A DNA stretch of 64,000 nt from Cyclobacterium jeungdonense (GCF_010994275.1 NZ_WMCD01000001.1:1-64000); one strand, 5' to 3'. Shown: positions 51,517-61,550, counted from the stretch's first letter. The notes: generated by a model from the sequence alone, not told the origin. Program-made: numbers and translations.

Positions 51517-53655
51517 TCAGGACAAGATTTTTTTAATTTTTGACCGTACGAAGGACCTTTTTCTGGGAATTTCTCCATTGACATCCTCCAGTTCATCGTC
51601 TTTCAAGTTATTTAGCCAGACCACATGAGGGATTTCTATCATTTCTTTCAAACTCTCGTGAAAGCGGGTATCGGATGAATTCCAGTTGCGTTCGGCATCT
51701 AAAACCATCACCAACACATTTGCCTGATTAATAAGGGTGTAATTCAAGGGCACCTCTTCGATGTTGGGAAGTTCCCAAAGGATAAATTCCTTTTCTGTTT
51801 GAGCAATCCTATCTTCCCAGTATCTGTCTTCTTGATCATAAATTGTCATTTGGTGGTTGTAGGTAAGGGTATCGCAGGGCATTAGGGCTGCGTCCCCAGG
51901 TTTGCCCCAATAGGCCATATTTCTGTTTTGGTCCATTAATTCTTCCACCAATTTTTGGATTAGGAAGGTTTTACCCTCCCCTTGTTTTAAACTATAAAAG
52001 AGGATGATTTTTTTTCCCTGTTGGGGCAGGTGTTTGCCGATGTTGTTATAAAATTGCTTCCGCAGGCGGTTAAATAAAATATCCTTCTTTACCGCCTTGC
52101 TCAAAACCGTTTCATCGATCCATGCCCCGGAAACCTTCAATCCGGTTAATTTCTCTGCTTGAGGGGCAGATTTAATGGTACGGTCCAGAAAAAAAGATAA
52201 AATCACCAGTGAAAATCCCAAAAAACCCGTGGCCAGGGTACCTCCCAGAATAAATAACATGCGTTTGGAGGGGAGGGGTGTTTTTGGGTAATAGGGTTCA
52301 TCAATCAGTTTCTGAGAAGAGGACATCTCCAGGTCGTATTTTTGCAAATAAGCCATGTTTAGTCCGTGAAGGATAGAAAGGTACTGTTCTTCGTTGACAC
52401 TAACATCCCGTTCTAATTTTTTTAGTTCTGCACCAAGCGGAGCAAATTCTTCAATTTTTCCTGATAGGTAAGCTTTTCTGTTTTGCATTACATCCAGGGA
52501 TTGTTTCTGCTGTTCAAAGAGGATTTTTAGTCGCAACCACTCTTCTAATAAGGTTTCTCTTTGGATCCCCTGAAGTGTATTGCTGTTTTGAAATAACTCT
52601 TTGGAGGCTTCTTCTATTTGGGATTTTAGGTTTGTTATTTCAGCGGTTAATCTTTCGATTTTAGGAGCTGAGCTGTTCTGAGATAGTAAGCCCTGGATTT
52701 CCATATCCCTAACCACAATTTTATCTTGAAGACTGGATATTTTTTGAATAATCACCTGTCTTTTGTCAAAATTCTTAAACATTTCCTGTATTTCATCTAA
52801 ATTGGACCGGGTGCCCGAGAGCAGGCGCTTGGATCTTTCCTCGTCTTGTTCGTGCTCTAATTTGGCGATATCCAGGTATTTCCCCTGTTCGTAGTAGTTC
52901 AGGATTCTGTTTTGGGTCATGAATGACTTCAGATTACCTTCAGCCTCCCGTAATTTGTCCTGAGCTATCGTAAGTTGATTTTGAAAGTAGGAAATGGAGT
53001 TGGTGTTTTCCATTTCTTTCATCCCCGAATACCTTTCCATAAAAGCTTCAGAAATTAGTCGTAAGGTATGAAAACAAATACCTGGATCGTTTGTACGGTA
53101 GGAGATTTCCATCATATCAGAGGAGGATTTTCTTCCCACATACAATCTTTCCAGTACTTTTCTAATGGAATAGTGCTCGTGTTCCCGAAGTATGTATTCA
53201 ATGGGCGAGTCGGGAATATTTTGGTAGTGTGCCCTTACCCGTGCCAGGGTTTGTTCCAGGTTGCCGGGTACGGACAGTTCCTTCCAGAGATTTGGGTCAA
53301 TGTGATTTTGCAGATCCCGGTAGGACTCCTTCTGAATAATACTGGGAACAGCTTCAGAGAGCGAAAGGTGTATGGCCAGTAGCCGGAGGACAGCGTCCTC
53401 TATGGTCTCCCTTGATTTAACCAGTAGCGTGAGGTTATCAAATAAGTTATTAGAGGTGTAAAAATCCATACGTATTACTCCGCCATCGGTAGCCCCACGG
53501 TTGGTATTGGGGTCGGTGAAAATGATGGTCTTGCTTTCGTATTCGCGTGGCATGTTTTGAGTGAGGAAAAACACACCCAGCCCAACCAAAATTGGAGGAA
53601 TCAGGATTCGGAATTTGTTTTTCCAGAGAAGACGAATCAGGTGCTTAATACTCAT
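51517..53655 (-). CDS. Wzc-like polysaccharide co-polymerase with degenerate kinase domain
   Basis: A 712-residue chain-length determinant (GumC/Wzc type). It has a transmembrane helix near 15-33, a Wzz domain, a long periplasmic coiled coil (about 215-420) and a GNVR-type region. A second helix lies near 470 (ILGGTLATGFLGFSLVILSF). The cytoplasmic C-terminal part resembles a BY-kinase with Walker A LKQGEGKTF. The second Walker motif reads ILWELPNIEE, with glutamate instead of the usual Asp, and there is no C-terminal tyrosine cluster. It probably controls chain length and export without canonical tyrosine autophosphorylation. It overlaps the TolC-like gene by 11 bp. Confidence 0.88.
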   Translation of the reverse strand: MSIKHLIRLLWKNKFRILIPPILVGLGVFFLTQNMPREYESKTIIFTDPNTNRGATDGGVIRMDFYTSNNLFDNLTLLVKSRETIEDAVLRLLAIHLSLSEAVPSIIQKESYRDLQNHIDPNLWKELSVPGNLEQTLARVRAHYQNIPDSPIEYILREHEHYSIRKVLERLYVGRKSSSDMMEISYRTNDPGICFHTLRLISEAFMERYSGMKEMENTNSISYFQNQLTIAQDKLREAEGNLKSFMTQNRILNYYEQGKYLDIAKLEHEQDEERSKRLLSGTRSNLDEIQEMFKNFDKRQVIIQKISSLQDKIVVRDMEIQGLLSQNSSAPKIERLTAEITNLKSQIEEASKELFQNSNTLQGIQRETLLEEWLRLKILFEQQKQSLDVMQNRKAYLSGKIEEFAPLGAELKKLERDVSVNEEQYLSILHGLNMAYLQKYDLEMSSSQKLIDEPYYPKTPLPSKRMLFILGGTLATGFLGFSLVILSFFLDRTIKSAPQAEKLTGLKVSGAWIDETVLSKAVKKDILFNRLRKQFYNNIGKHLPQQGKKIILFYSLKQGEGKTFLIQKLVEELMDQNRNMAYWGKPGDAALMPCDTLTYNHQMTIYDQEDRYWEDRIAQTEKEFILWELPNIEEVPLNYTLINQANVLVMVLDAERNWNSSDTRFHESLKEMIEIPHVVWLNNLKDDELEDVNGEIPRKRSFVRSKIKKILS

Positions 53656-54421
53656 TTTTACGGATTAGTTGGTCCAGTGTGACCCCGATTAATAATTCCA
53701 GTTTCTGAACGGCCACAAAAAAACTGCTTTTGGCATTTTCGTATTCCGATTGGGCGATCGTATGAACCTCCACATTGCGCATATAGCTGGTAGCATCCAG
53801 ATTGCCCAGGTTGAATTCCATTTCCATTTGCAATACATTCGTTCTTGCCTTTTCCTGCATTTGTGAACGGATATTCATCAGCCGCTGTGCCAGAAGAAGG
53901 TCATTATACTGCTCGATGACCTGACCAGCTATCACCAGTTCCATTTCCCGGGTTTTGTGAAAGGTGGCTTCCAGTTCTCTTTCCTGAAGCTTGATCCGGT
54001 CACCCCGGTTAAATATTTCTGATAACGGAATGCTCAAATTTGCACCGGCGCGGTATCCGTTGGCAATATTCGATAGATCAGCACCTTGAGATCCGGTAGT
54101 GACGATGGCCTGATTACCATAGCCGTAATCCACATAACCGCGCAACAAATTGGTCCAGGATTTTTTTGCCAGCTTTAGTCTCGATTCGGCAGACCCGACA
54201 AGTGCTTCGTTAAGTTGGACTGTGGGATGCTGACCTACGGCCAACTCTATAAGGCTGTCTAGCGGAGGCAATTGATTTTCAATTGGAATCGTTAAATCCA
54301 ATTCTCCTAAAATACCTCCTTCCTGTTGAGCTAATACAGATTCACTCAGCGTAAAAATTCCTAAAAAGTAAATCAGGCCCAGGTTTATGCACCTAAAAGG
54401 TTTTTTTACCATGAATTTCAT
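53645..54421 (-). CDS. short TolC-family outer-membrane protein
   Basis: A 258-residue protein of the outer-membrane efflux (TolC) family with a signal peptide ending near VLAQQ. Typical elements are LIELAVGQHPTVQLNEALVG near the start, then long helical coiled segments with SRLKLAKKSW and YENAKSSFFVAVQKLELLIG at the end. Standard TolC proteins have about 420-470 residues in two repeats; this has about one repeat, which suggests a compact exporter pore subunit or an accessory. It is the first gene of the leftward polysaccharide operon. No Wza-type export protein is in the window. Confidence 0.82.
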   Translation of the reverse strand: MKFMVKKPFRCINLGLIYFLGIFTLSESVLAQQEGGILGELDLTIPIENQLPPLDSLIELAVGQHPTVQLNEALVGSAESRLKLAKKSWTNLLRGYVDYGYGNQAIVTTGSQGADLSNIANGYRAGANLSIPLSEIFNRGDRIKLQERELEATFHKTREMELVIAGQVIEQYNDLLLAQRLMNIRSQMQEKARTNVLQMEMEFNLGNLDATSYMRNVEVHTIAQSEYENAKSSFFVAVQKLELLIGVTLDQLIRKNEY

Positions 54422-54439
54422 TTATTTATATGCTAATGA

Positions 54440-54447
54440 CAAAAATA
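54440..54447 (-). promoter_or_regulatory. -7 promoter element of the leftward polysaccharide operon
   Basis: On the minus strand this reads TATTTTTG, a perfect TAnnTTTG element, about 19 bp before the TolC-like start. No clear -33 TTTG is seen at the right spacing, so the call is tentative. Confidence 0.4.
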
Positions 54448-54574
54448 GGTTTATGTAAAATATATTACTGTTTTTGCCCTATTTTTAAAATAAAATTACT
54501 AAAAATTTTAATTTATCCTTTTTTTTTGAATTTAAATTTTCACCCTATATATTCATTAATTATTTAAAAGATAG

Positions 54575-55231
54575 ATGATTCAGCAGAAATTAGCGGATAG
54601 GTTACGGGAAAAAAGCCAGGCACTTTTCGGAAGGGAAGCGCGTACTACAGGTGAAAAATCCCACCTTTACCTGTCGCTTTTCAAGGAAATTCTTCAGGGT
54701 ATCATCCGTTTACTAAATGCAAAAATCAGATTGAGGAAATGCGAGCGAGTGGGCAAATTAGTTACAGTAAGGGGTCGCCTCCGTGTAGAGGGAGGTGGTG
54801 CCATACGAATTGGAGATCGCTGTAAACTTTGGTCACATATGGGCACTACCCAATTATATGCCGATCGGGGAGCTTTGTTGGAAATTGGGGACGATACCTT
54901 TATTAATACCGCCTGTATCTTATCAGCAAGTCAGCACATATCCATTGGGAAAAACTGTCAAATAGCTAATCAGGTAGTCATCATGGATGGAGATTTTCAT
55001 GGTGTAGAAAATCGGGATGAAAAGGGAAAATCCGGTGCTATTTTTATAGAGGACGGTGCCTGGTTGGCTACCCGATGTATGGTGCTAAAAGGGGTACGGA
55101 TTGGGAAAGGGGCTACAGTGGCCGCCGGTGCAGTAGTGACAAAAGATGTGGCGCCTTATACTCTTGTGGGAGGAGTCCCTGCCAAATTGATTAGGAAATT
55201 ACCGGTGCCGGAAACTGTGTTGGTGCCATAA
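54575..55231 (+). CDS. hexapeptide-repeat acyltransferase
   Basis: A 218-residue left-handed beta-helix acyltransferase (serine acetyltransferase/colanic-acid acetyltransferase-like). The C-terminal two thirds has repeating hexapeptides (AIRIGDRCKLWSHMGT, IGKNCQIANQVVIMDG, VRIGKGATVAAGAVVTKDVA) and ends with the cap GGVPAKLIRKL. The N-terminal part is a helical extension. It likely transfers acetyl or another acyl group to the polysaccharide or its precursors. It is divergent from the polysaccharide operon. Confidence 0.9.
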   Translation: MIQQKLADRLREKSQALFGREARTTGEKSHLYLSLFKEILQGIIRLLNAKIRLRKCERVGKLVTVRGRLRVEGGGAIRIGDRCKLWSHMGTTQLYADRGALLEIGDDTFINTACILSASQHISIGKNCQIANQVVIMDGDFHGVENRDEKGKSGAIFIEDGAWLATRCMVLKGVRIGKGATVAAGAVVTKDVAPYTLVGGVPAKLIRKLPVPETVLVP

Positions 55232-55282
55232 AATATAATAAAATATTAGTTATAATGAATAATTAAATTATTTAATAAAGAG

Positions 55283-55981
55283 ATGAATCGTTGTGTAATT
55301 ATAGATGATGATGCGGCCAGCATTGAGGTGCTCTCGCATTATATATCGAAAACAAAATCATTGGAATTGCTGGCTAAATTTACGGACGCCATCGAGGGCT
55401 TAAACTTTTTGATTGAAAATAAAGGAACTATCGATCTGATTTTTCTGGATATCGAGATGCCCGAAATGAATGGATTTGAGATTTTGAAACATAGCCAGTA
55501 TGACGGATCCTTGATTGTCATCTCTGCAAATCATGAGAATGCGATTTCGGCTTTCGAAACAAATGCTTGTTTCTACTTACCCAAACCTTTTGCCTACCCC
55601 CAATTTCTAAAGGGAATAGAAAAATGCAAAGAAGCCGAGGTGAAAATTGATCCGAATGCCTATTCTAAGGATTTTATTTTTGTAAAGGACGATCGCTTAT
55701 ACAAAAAGATCCTCTTTGCCGATATCAGCTATTGTGAGGGAAAAGGCGATTATATCAGCTTAAAGTGCAAGTCGCAGACATTCACGATTAAGTCAACTAT
55801 ATCCAACTTCCTGGATAAATTGGCTACCAATGCAGAATTTGTACAGGTCCACCGCTCTTACGTTATCAACTTACATTACCTTACTGATTTCGATAGTGAT
55901 ACGGCTGTAGTGGATGGAAAAATCATACCTATCGGTGCAAAGTATAAAGATCAATTGAAGAAAAGCGTCAATTTTCTATGA
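55283..55981 (+). CDS. LytTR-family response regulator
   Basis: A 232-residue regulator with an N-terminal receiver domain (CVIIDDDAASIEV, phospho-acceptor Asp in IFLDIEMPEMNG, Lys in FYLPKPFAY). Its C-terminal LytTR DNA-binding domain runs from about 125 (FIFVKDDRLYKKILFADISY, FVQVHRSYVINL). Most LytTR regulators act with a LytS/YehU-type kinase; none is adjacent, and the nearest kinase is the hybrid kinase on the opposite strand. It may regulate the polysaccharide locus. Confidence 0.93.
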   Translation: MNRCVIIDDDAASIEVLSHYISKTKSLELLAKFTDAIEGLNFLIENKGTIDLIFLDIEMPEMNGFEILKHSQYDGSLIVISANHENAISAFETNACFYLPKPFAYPQFLKGIEKCKEAEVKIDPNAYSKDFIFVKDDRLYKKILFADISYCEGKGDYISLKCKSQTFTIKSTISNFLDKLATNAEFVQVHRSYVINLHYLTDFDSDTAVVDGKIIPIGAKYKDQLKKSVNFL

Positions 55982-56041
55982 CGGGGTTTAATGATTAGCG
56001 ATCGATATTTTTCAATGAAATACTGGTAGGATTTTCCTGGA

Positions 56042-59000
56042 CTAATCCCTATCAATATGCTTACCTATTAACTTTTTTACGAGTTCATTTTCTTTAGAAA
56101 ATTTTTCTAAGAGTTCTTTTATCCTGTCCTGATCGAATTGTGCCATGTTCTCAAGTTCCAACGCAATGGTGTATAATGTATCAAGCCCTGCGGTCAGCGC
56201 AGACCCTTTCAGTTTGTGCCCCTCCGTGCAGATCCCGTCTAGATTTTTATTGGAAAAATGTTTTTTTAGAACCTCACCGGAGTGATCTAATTCAGATAAA
56301 GTGAGTTTCAGAACTTCCTTGATTACTTCTGTTTCACCACCGAGGTATTCTTTCACTTTTTCCAGGTTAAAATGGGCTGAAAGTTCATCATAGGACTGGT
56401 CTACATCCTCGTTTTTGACTTCCTTGGGTTCGGTTAAACCTGCTGTCCTATTTTTTTCCTGCCCTTGTTTGGGGGGCACCCATTTTTCAAAAATTTGGCG
56501 GATATTTTTTTCTACAATAGGTTTAGCCACAAAGTCCACCATACCTGATTGCAGACACTTTTCCCTTTCACCTTTGATGTTTCCTGCGGTGATGGCCACA
56601 ATGGGAATATCTTTAAGCAAAGGAGATTCCTTGATTTTTTTAGTGGCTTCATGGCCACTCATGACCGGCATTTGAATGTCCATCAGAATGATATCAGGCA
56701 GATACTCTTTTGCCAATTCATATGCAGAGAGCCCATCTGTGGCCTCCAGGATTTCGGTATTCGGTGAAACCTTTAGAACGATGGTTTTTGCCAGAAACAT
56801 ATTGATAGAATTGTCTTCGGCTATAAGCACGCGGTAATTATCCTGTAATGATTTATGGGAAAAAGAGGAAGAAGGAGCCGTTTTTTGGGCAGGTTTGCGG
56901 GGGTTTAGTTGTGCTAAAGAATCGTATAGATCTTTGATTTTGATCGGTTTGGATAGTTTTATTTGGATGGATAATTCCTTGCATTTTTTATGGATATAAT
57001 CGTCATCTGCCGAGCTGTGTAAAAGCATGATGGGCAAATTGGTTTTTTCATGCGAAAAATTATTTCTAATTTTTGTCGCCGTTTCTAAACCATCCATGTA
57101 GGGCATGTTTAGATCCATCAATATGGTATCGTAATCACCGTTATTTTCTATTTTTTGGAGGGCATCGAAGCCATTCGTAGCTTCTTCCATCTGGATATTT
57201 TTAAGAGAAAACATCTCCTTTAAAATGAGGCGATTGTTTTCGTTGTCATCCACTACCAATACTTTTTTTATAAAATCGGTATTGGTTTTCTTTATGTAAC
57301 TTCCATTTTCTGTTTTCAGGGCTATGTCAAAATAGAATTTGCTTCCCTGACCAAATTGGCTGGTTAATTTTAGTTCCGATCCCATCATCGCCAGCAGTTT
57401 ATTGGAGATGGTTAATCCTAAACCGGTTCCGCCATATTTTTTGGTGGTGGACCCATCTTCCTGGGAAAAAGCATCAAATATTTTCTTCTGATTTTCATCC
57501 GAAATGCCTATTCCCGTATCCCGGACTTCAAAGCGAATCAGTTTGTGCCCGTCCTGCAATTCCTCTAATGTCTGGATTTTTAATTCGATTTCTCCTTCTT
57601 TGGTAAACTTCACCGCATTTCCAAGTAGATTTATCAGGATTTGCTTGAGCCGGATATCGTCAATGTATACAAAACGAGTTAGGTCTTTTTCCAGATTAAG
57701 CAGCATTTCGATCCCTTTTTTCTGGGCCTGATAAGAGACCACGTCGGTGGCTTGGCCTGCCAATTCGAAAATATCCGTTTTACTAATGTCTAATTCTAAT
57801 TTCCCGGCTTCTATTTTCGAGAAATCAAGTATGTCGTTGATTATATTTAATAAAGTGGTGGCAGACTGGTTGACGATGCCAATATATTGGTCTTGAACGT
57901 CATTGAGTTCGGTTTTTAGTAGAAGGTCGGTGAAACCGATGATGCCGTTCAAGGGTGTGCGAATTTCATGGCTCATATTGGCCAGAAATTCTGATTTTGC
58001 CAGGCTGGCTTTTTCAGCAACTTCTTTTGATTCGATCAGGTTTCTTTCCAAAAAGTTTCGGTCGATGGCATTGGAGATACTATTTGCAAAACTCTTTAAA
58101 AGAGAAAGTTCTGCTTGTGACCACTCTCGCTCCAATTTGCAATCATCGTATCCGATAAATCCCCAAAAACCCTCTTCCGTAAAAATAGGAATCGCCAGGA
58201 TAGATTTGATGTTTTGTTCTTCCAAAAATCCCCTCGTAGAAGATGTTTTTGGCATATTCGAAAGAATAGCCTGAAAAACCTCGTTTTTTTCCATGGGCTC
58301 CACAAATTCTCCAAAAAAATTGATGGGAACGTTCTGAAGATCCGGATTATTAATTTGTGGCTCTACCTCATCGGCACTCCATTCAAATCGCTGAGAGGTC
58401 AGGGTAGACCCATCATCGGATTTACTGTTTTCCCAATAATAAACCCGATCCACATCGGCTGCTTTCCCTATTAGCTCCAGACTATTGGAAATGGCCCCAT
58501 TTAGGTTCCTATTTGATAACAGCTCATCAGTGGCTTTGGAAATGGCAGAAAGCATTTGTTCTTTCTGGATCAATTGATTTTCCCTGTTTACGGCTTCATT
58601 GATGTCCTGTATGGTTCCAAATAGGTAAAGGCACTTTCCCTCTTCAATATGTGCTTCACCGATGGTACGAATCCAAATTTCTTTGCCTTTTGCGGTTACA
58701 ATTTTTAGTTTTTCATCCCAGGCTTTTCCGTATTCTCTTGCCAGCGAAAAAAGTTCCTGCATCCGTTCCCTGTAAAACCCCTCCTTGTAAAACTGAAAAG
58801 CCTTGTCCAGGCTTGGAAGGTAATCATCTTCAACTTCAAAAATGGACCTGGATATGTCCGTCCAGCTTAGAGATTTTTTTTCCAAATCGTATTTCCAGCC
58901 ACCGATCTTTGCCATCATGTGGGTCTGGCTGAGTAACTCTTTGGCGTTTTGGATGGTTTTTTCCAACCTAAGCCTTTCAGTAATATCGATGGAGTTGCCT

Positions 59001-60172
59001 ATCACGTAGCAATTTCCCTGGTAATCCTTCTCCAGGGTGTTGCTGTACAGCCAGACCTTTAGTTTACCATTGGTCTGGCGCGTGGTCATCAACCCCTGAG
59101 CTTTTCCGTCGCTATTTAATTCCTGGAAATAAGTATCAATTTCCGGATGGTATTTCGAAGGAATAATGTCCCATAATTTTTTGGACAGCATTTCTTCTAC
59201 CGTGTATCCCAAAAGTCTGGCACCGTAATTATTAAAACTTAAAAATTTTCCGTCCAGATCGTGAGTCAGCATCAACCCTTGGCTATTTTCGAAAAACGAG
59301 CGAAATTTTTCCTCACTGGAGAGCAGCCTTTCCTCCTTTTCCTTTTCCTGACTAATATCCCTGCCAATAGCAAAGATCCATTTATTTTTTAGGTCTCCTG
59401 TAGCGGTCCATGCAAACGTTTTGTAGGCACCACTTTCCGTCTTCAACCGGTGATTGAAATTAGTTGTTGCCTCTCCTTTGATCAATTTATTAATTTCCAC
59501 CATGGTTTGATCTACATCTCTCGGGTGGATGTAATCGGACATGGCTTTTTCGGAGAGTTCTGCTTCCCCGTACCCTAATAAAGTTTCAAAAGCTTTGTTT
59601 ACCTTGATGAATTTACCATCAAAACGGATTACCGTAATGAGGTCTTGTGACAGGGAGAGGGCTTTGCTTAAAAGCCTATCTTGGAAATTTTCTGTTTTTA
59701 AACGGATATGTTCGCAAATTGCCTCTGATAAGATCGCCAGACTTTCTGATATCGTAGTTATATTTTCAGGAATAACTGAGTCAGCTACCACCAAATAACC
59801 TAAAACTTCATCCCCCTTTTCTATAACAGGCTGAACTGCCAGGTAACCCAGACCATTCAACGAATTTAAAAAATCACTTTGTTTTAAGGGCTTGGAAACT
59901 TCATTCATATCCTGAAATTGGCAGGTATTCACCAAGAATTGACAAAACGGATCATTTGTTGGTATTTCAGTGGATTGAATGCTTTCTGAACTGGATTTAA
60001 ACCAAATTCCCTCCGAGTGTGGAAAGCCTAGAAAGGCATGCTTACAGCCCGTTAGCTTCTGCGCTAAAACCACTATCCGGTCAAAATTTTTATTGGGAAT
60101 ACCCTTTCCCAGGTATAATCCGGAAACCTTGGTGGACATATTATTTCCCGTGAAAGTACTACCTTTACTCAT
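56042..60172 (-). CDS. large hybrid histidine kinase (GAF-PAS3-GAF-HisKA-HATPase-REC-REC-HPt)
   Basis: A 1376-residue soluble sensor kinase (start ATG 60172; an in-frame ATG at 60205 adds 11 residues). From N to C terminus: GAF-like (about 15-155), three PAS domains (about 170-530: VIRFDGKFIKVNKAFETLLG, THDLDGKFLSFNNYGARLLG, IGGWKYDLEKKSLSWTDISR), and a GAF domain (about 550-705). HisKA follows with phospho-His735 (SHEIRTPLNG), then HATPase (VRDTGIGIS, GGTGLGLTISN). Two receivers follow (VLVVDDN, MDLNMPYMDG; VLIAEDN, MDIQMPVMSG), then an HPt with His1319 (GHKLKGS). There are no transmembrane helices, so it senses cytoplasmic signals. The complete phosphorelay could feed the adjacent LytTR protein or the receiver proteins at 42.5-44 kb. 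Confidence 0.94.
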   Translation of the reverse strand: MSKGSTFTGNNMSTKVSGLYLGKGIPNKNFDRIVVLAQKLTGCKHAFLGFPHSEGIWFKSSSESIQSTEIPTNDPFCQFLVNTCQFQDMNEVSKPLKQSDFLNSLNGLGYLAVQPVIEKGDEVLGYLVVADSVIPENITTISESLAILSEAICEHIRLKTENFQDRLLSKALSLSQDLITVIRFDGKFIKVNKAFETLLGYGEAELSEKAMSDYIHPRDVDQTMVEINKLIKGEATTNFNHRLKTESGAYKTFAWTATGDLKNKWIFAIGRDISQEKEKEERLLSSEEKFRSFFENSQGLMLTHDLDGKFLSFNNYGARLLGYTVEEMLSKKLWDIIPSKYHPEIDTYFQELNSDGKAQGLMTTRQTNGKLKVWLYSNTLEKDYQGNCYVIGNSIDITERLRLEKTIQNAKELLSQTHMMAKIGGWKYDLEKKSLSWTDISRSIFEVEDDYLPSLDKAFQFYKEGFYRERMQELFSLAREYGKAWDEKLKIVTAKGKEIWIRTIGEAHIEEGKCLYLFGTIQDINEAVNRENQLIQKEQMLSAISKATDELLSNRNLNGAISNSLELIGKAADVDRVYYWENSKSDDGSTLTSQRFEWSADEVEPQINNPDLQNVPINFFGEFVEPMEKNEVFQAILSNMPKTSSTRGFLEEQNIKSILAIPIFTEEGFWGFIGYDDCKLEREWSQAELSLLKSFANSISNAIDRNFLERNLIESKEVAEKASLAKSEFLANMSHEIRTPLNGIIGFTDLLLKTELNDVQDQYIGIVNQSATTLLNIINDILDFSKIEAGKLELDISKTDIFELAGQATDVVSYQAQKKGIEMLLNLEKDLTRFVYIDDIRLKQILINLLGNAVKFTKEGEIELKIQTLEELQDGHKLIRFEVRDTGIGISDENQKKIFDAFSQEDGSTTKKYGGTGLGLTISNKLLAMMGSELKLTSQFGQGSKFYFDIALKTENGSYIKKTNTDFIKKVLVVDDNENNRLILKEMFSLKNIQMEEATNGFDALQKIENNGDYDTILMDLNMPYMDGLETATKIRNNFSHEKTNLPIMLLHSSADDDYIHKKCKELSIQIKLSKPIKIKDLYDSLAQLNPRKPAQKTAPSSSFSHKSLQDNYRVLIAEDNSINMFLAKTIVLKVSPNTEILEATDGLSAYELAKEYLPDIILMDIQMPVMSGHEATKKIKESPLLKDIPIVAITAGNIKGEREKCLQSGMVDFVAKPIVEKNIRQIFEKWVPPKQGQEKNRTAGLTEPKEVKNEDVDQSYDELSAHFNLEKVKEYLGGETEVIKEVLKLTLSELDHSGEVLKKHFSNKNLDGICTEGHKLKGSALTAGLDTLYTIALELENMAQFDQDRIKELLEKFSKENELVKKLIGKHIDRD

Positions 60173-60380
60173 GGTGTGAATGGTGCAAGTTGGCGGTAAG
60201 ATCAATTTCTAAAGTTACTACTAAAATAATCACAAACGCAAAGAAGTTAATCATGCGTTTTAAGGGGTAAAAAAACGAAAATTATTATTTGTTTCAATAA
60301 TCCTTTCCAATCATTCCACTTACTTTTACAAATTCGATATTAAAATTTAAAAATCAAATCCAGTCGCAAATTTATATCGC

Positions 60381-61550
60381 ATGTTGCACTTTCTCTTTTG
60401 GATGTCGATCGCCATCGTCTGCTATGCATTTTTAGGTTATGGAATAATTTTGTATTTTCTGGTTCAGCTTAAAGGTTTTTTCACCAGTAGTCTTCCAACG
60501 TCTACTCCGGAAGATTGGCCAGAGGTAAGCCTGGTAATCCCTTGTTACAATGAGGCAGATGTAATCCGTATAAAGGCTGAAAATTCTCTCGCCCTTGATT
60601 ATCCCAAATCCAAATTTAAGGTGATTTTTATTACGGATGGCTCTACTGATAATTTTCGGGAAGTGTTGACGGATTACCCGCAGGTAGAAATCCTGCATGA
60701 GGACCGTCGGGCGGGCAAAACAGCCGCAGAAAACAGGGCAATGACCGAAATCAAAAGCCCCTTTGTGGTTTTTACCGATGCCAATACCCTTCTCAATAAA
60801 ATGGCGTTAAAGAACATTGTCAGGCATTTTTTTTACGAAAAAGTAGGCTGTGTTTCCGGAGAAAAACGCGTGCTTATGGAAGCGGCCGATTCTGCCAGTG
60901 CTGCCGGTGAAGGTATGTACTGGAAATACGAATCCTTTCTGAAAAAACTCGATAGCCGCCTTTATTCCGCTGTAGGTGCAGCAGGTGAATTGGTAGCTTT
61001 TCGCTCGTCCCTCTATCAAACACTTCCTGAAGATACCATTTTGGATGATTTTATGCAGTCGATGCTTATCGCGTCAAAGGGATACAAAATCGTCTACGAA
61101 CCAGACGCTTACGCCATGGAGACCGGGTCAGATTCCATTCCGGAGGAGTTAAAAAGAAAAATAAGGATCAGTGCCGGCGGCTGGCAGTCCATGAAAAGGT
61201 TGTTTTTCTTAATTACACCCTTTAGACAACCCCTGTTATTTTTCCAGTACCTTTCCCACCGGGTCCTAAGGTGGACTATTACACCCTTTTTGCTTATTTT
61301 TATCTTTATCGCAAACCTGTTTTTATGGCCTGAAGGTTTTGTTTATCAGTTCCTTATGGTTGGGCAGGCGCTGTTTTACCTGGCTGCCGGTCTGGGTTAT
61401 TTTCTCGAAAACAGAAAATTACGGGTGAAAGTACTTTTCATCCCCTTTTACTTTTGCCTCATGAATTATGCCGTATTGGCGGGTTTGGTCCGCTTCTTAA
61501 AGGGGACTCAGAAAAGCACCTGGGAAAAGGCCAAACGGAAGCAACACTAG
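60381..61550 (+). CDS. membrane glycosyltransferase family 2
   Basis: A 389-residue GT2 protein with an N-terminal membrane helix (FLFWMSIAIVCYAFLGYGII) and several C-terminal helices (about 275-370). Catalytic features are VSLVIPCYNEADVIRIKAEN, FITDGSTDN, FTDANTLLNK (DxD equivalent), ILDDFMQSM and the RRISAGGWQSM-type (IRISAGGWQSMKR) element. It resembles poly-N-acetylglucosamine/hyaluronan-type synthase subunits in topology. It lies to the right of the kinase and forms a single-gene unit, probably part of the wider polysaccharide set. Confidence 0.88.
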   Translation: MLHFLFWMSIAIVCYAFLGYGIILYFLVQLKGFFTSSLPTSTPEDWPEVSLVIPCYNEADVIRIKAENSLALDYPKSKFKVIFITDGSTDNFREVLTDYPQVEILHEDRRAGKTAAENRAMTEIKSPFVVFTDANTLLNKMALKNIVRHFFYEKVGCVSGEKRVLMEAADSASAAGEGMYWKYESFLKKLDSRLYSAVGAAGELVAFRSSLYQTLPEDTILDDFMQSMLIASKGYKIVYEPDAYAMETGSDSIPEELKRKIRISAGGWQSMKRLFFLITPFRQPLLFFQYLSHRVLRWTITPFLLIFIFIANLFLWPEGFVYQFLMVGQALFYLAAGLGYFLENRKLRVKVLFIPFYFCLMNYAVLAGLVRFLKGTQKSTWEKAKRKQH

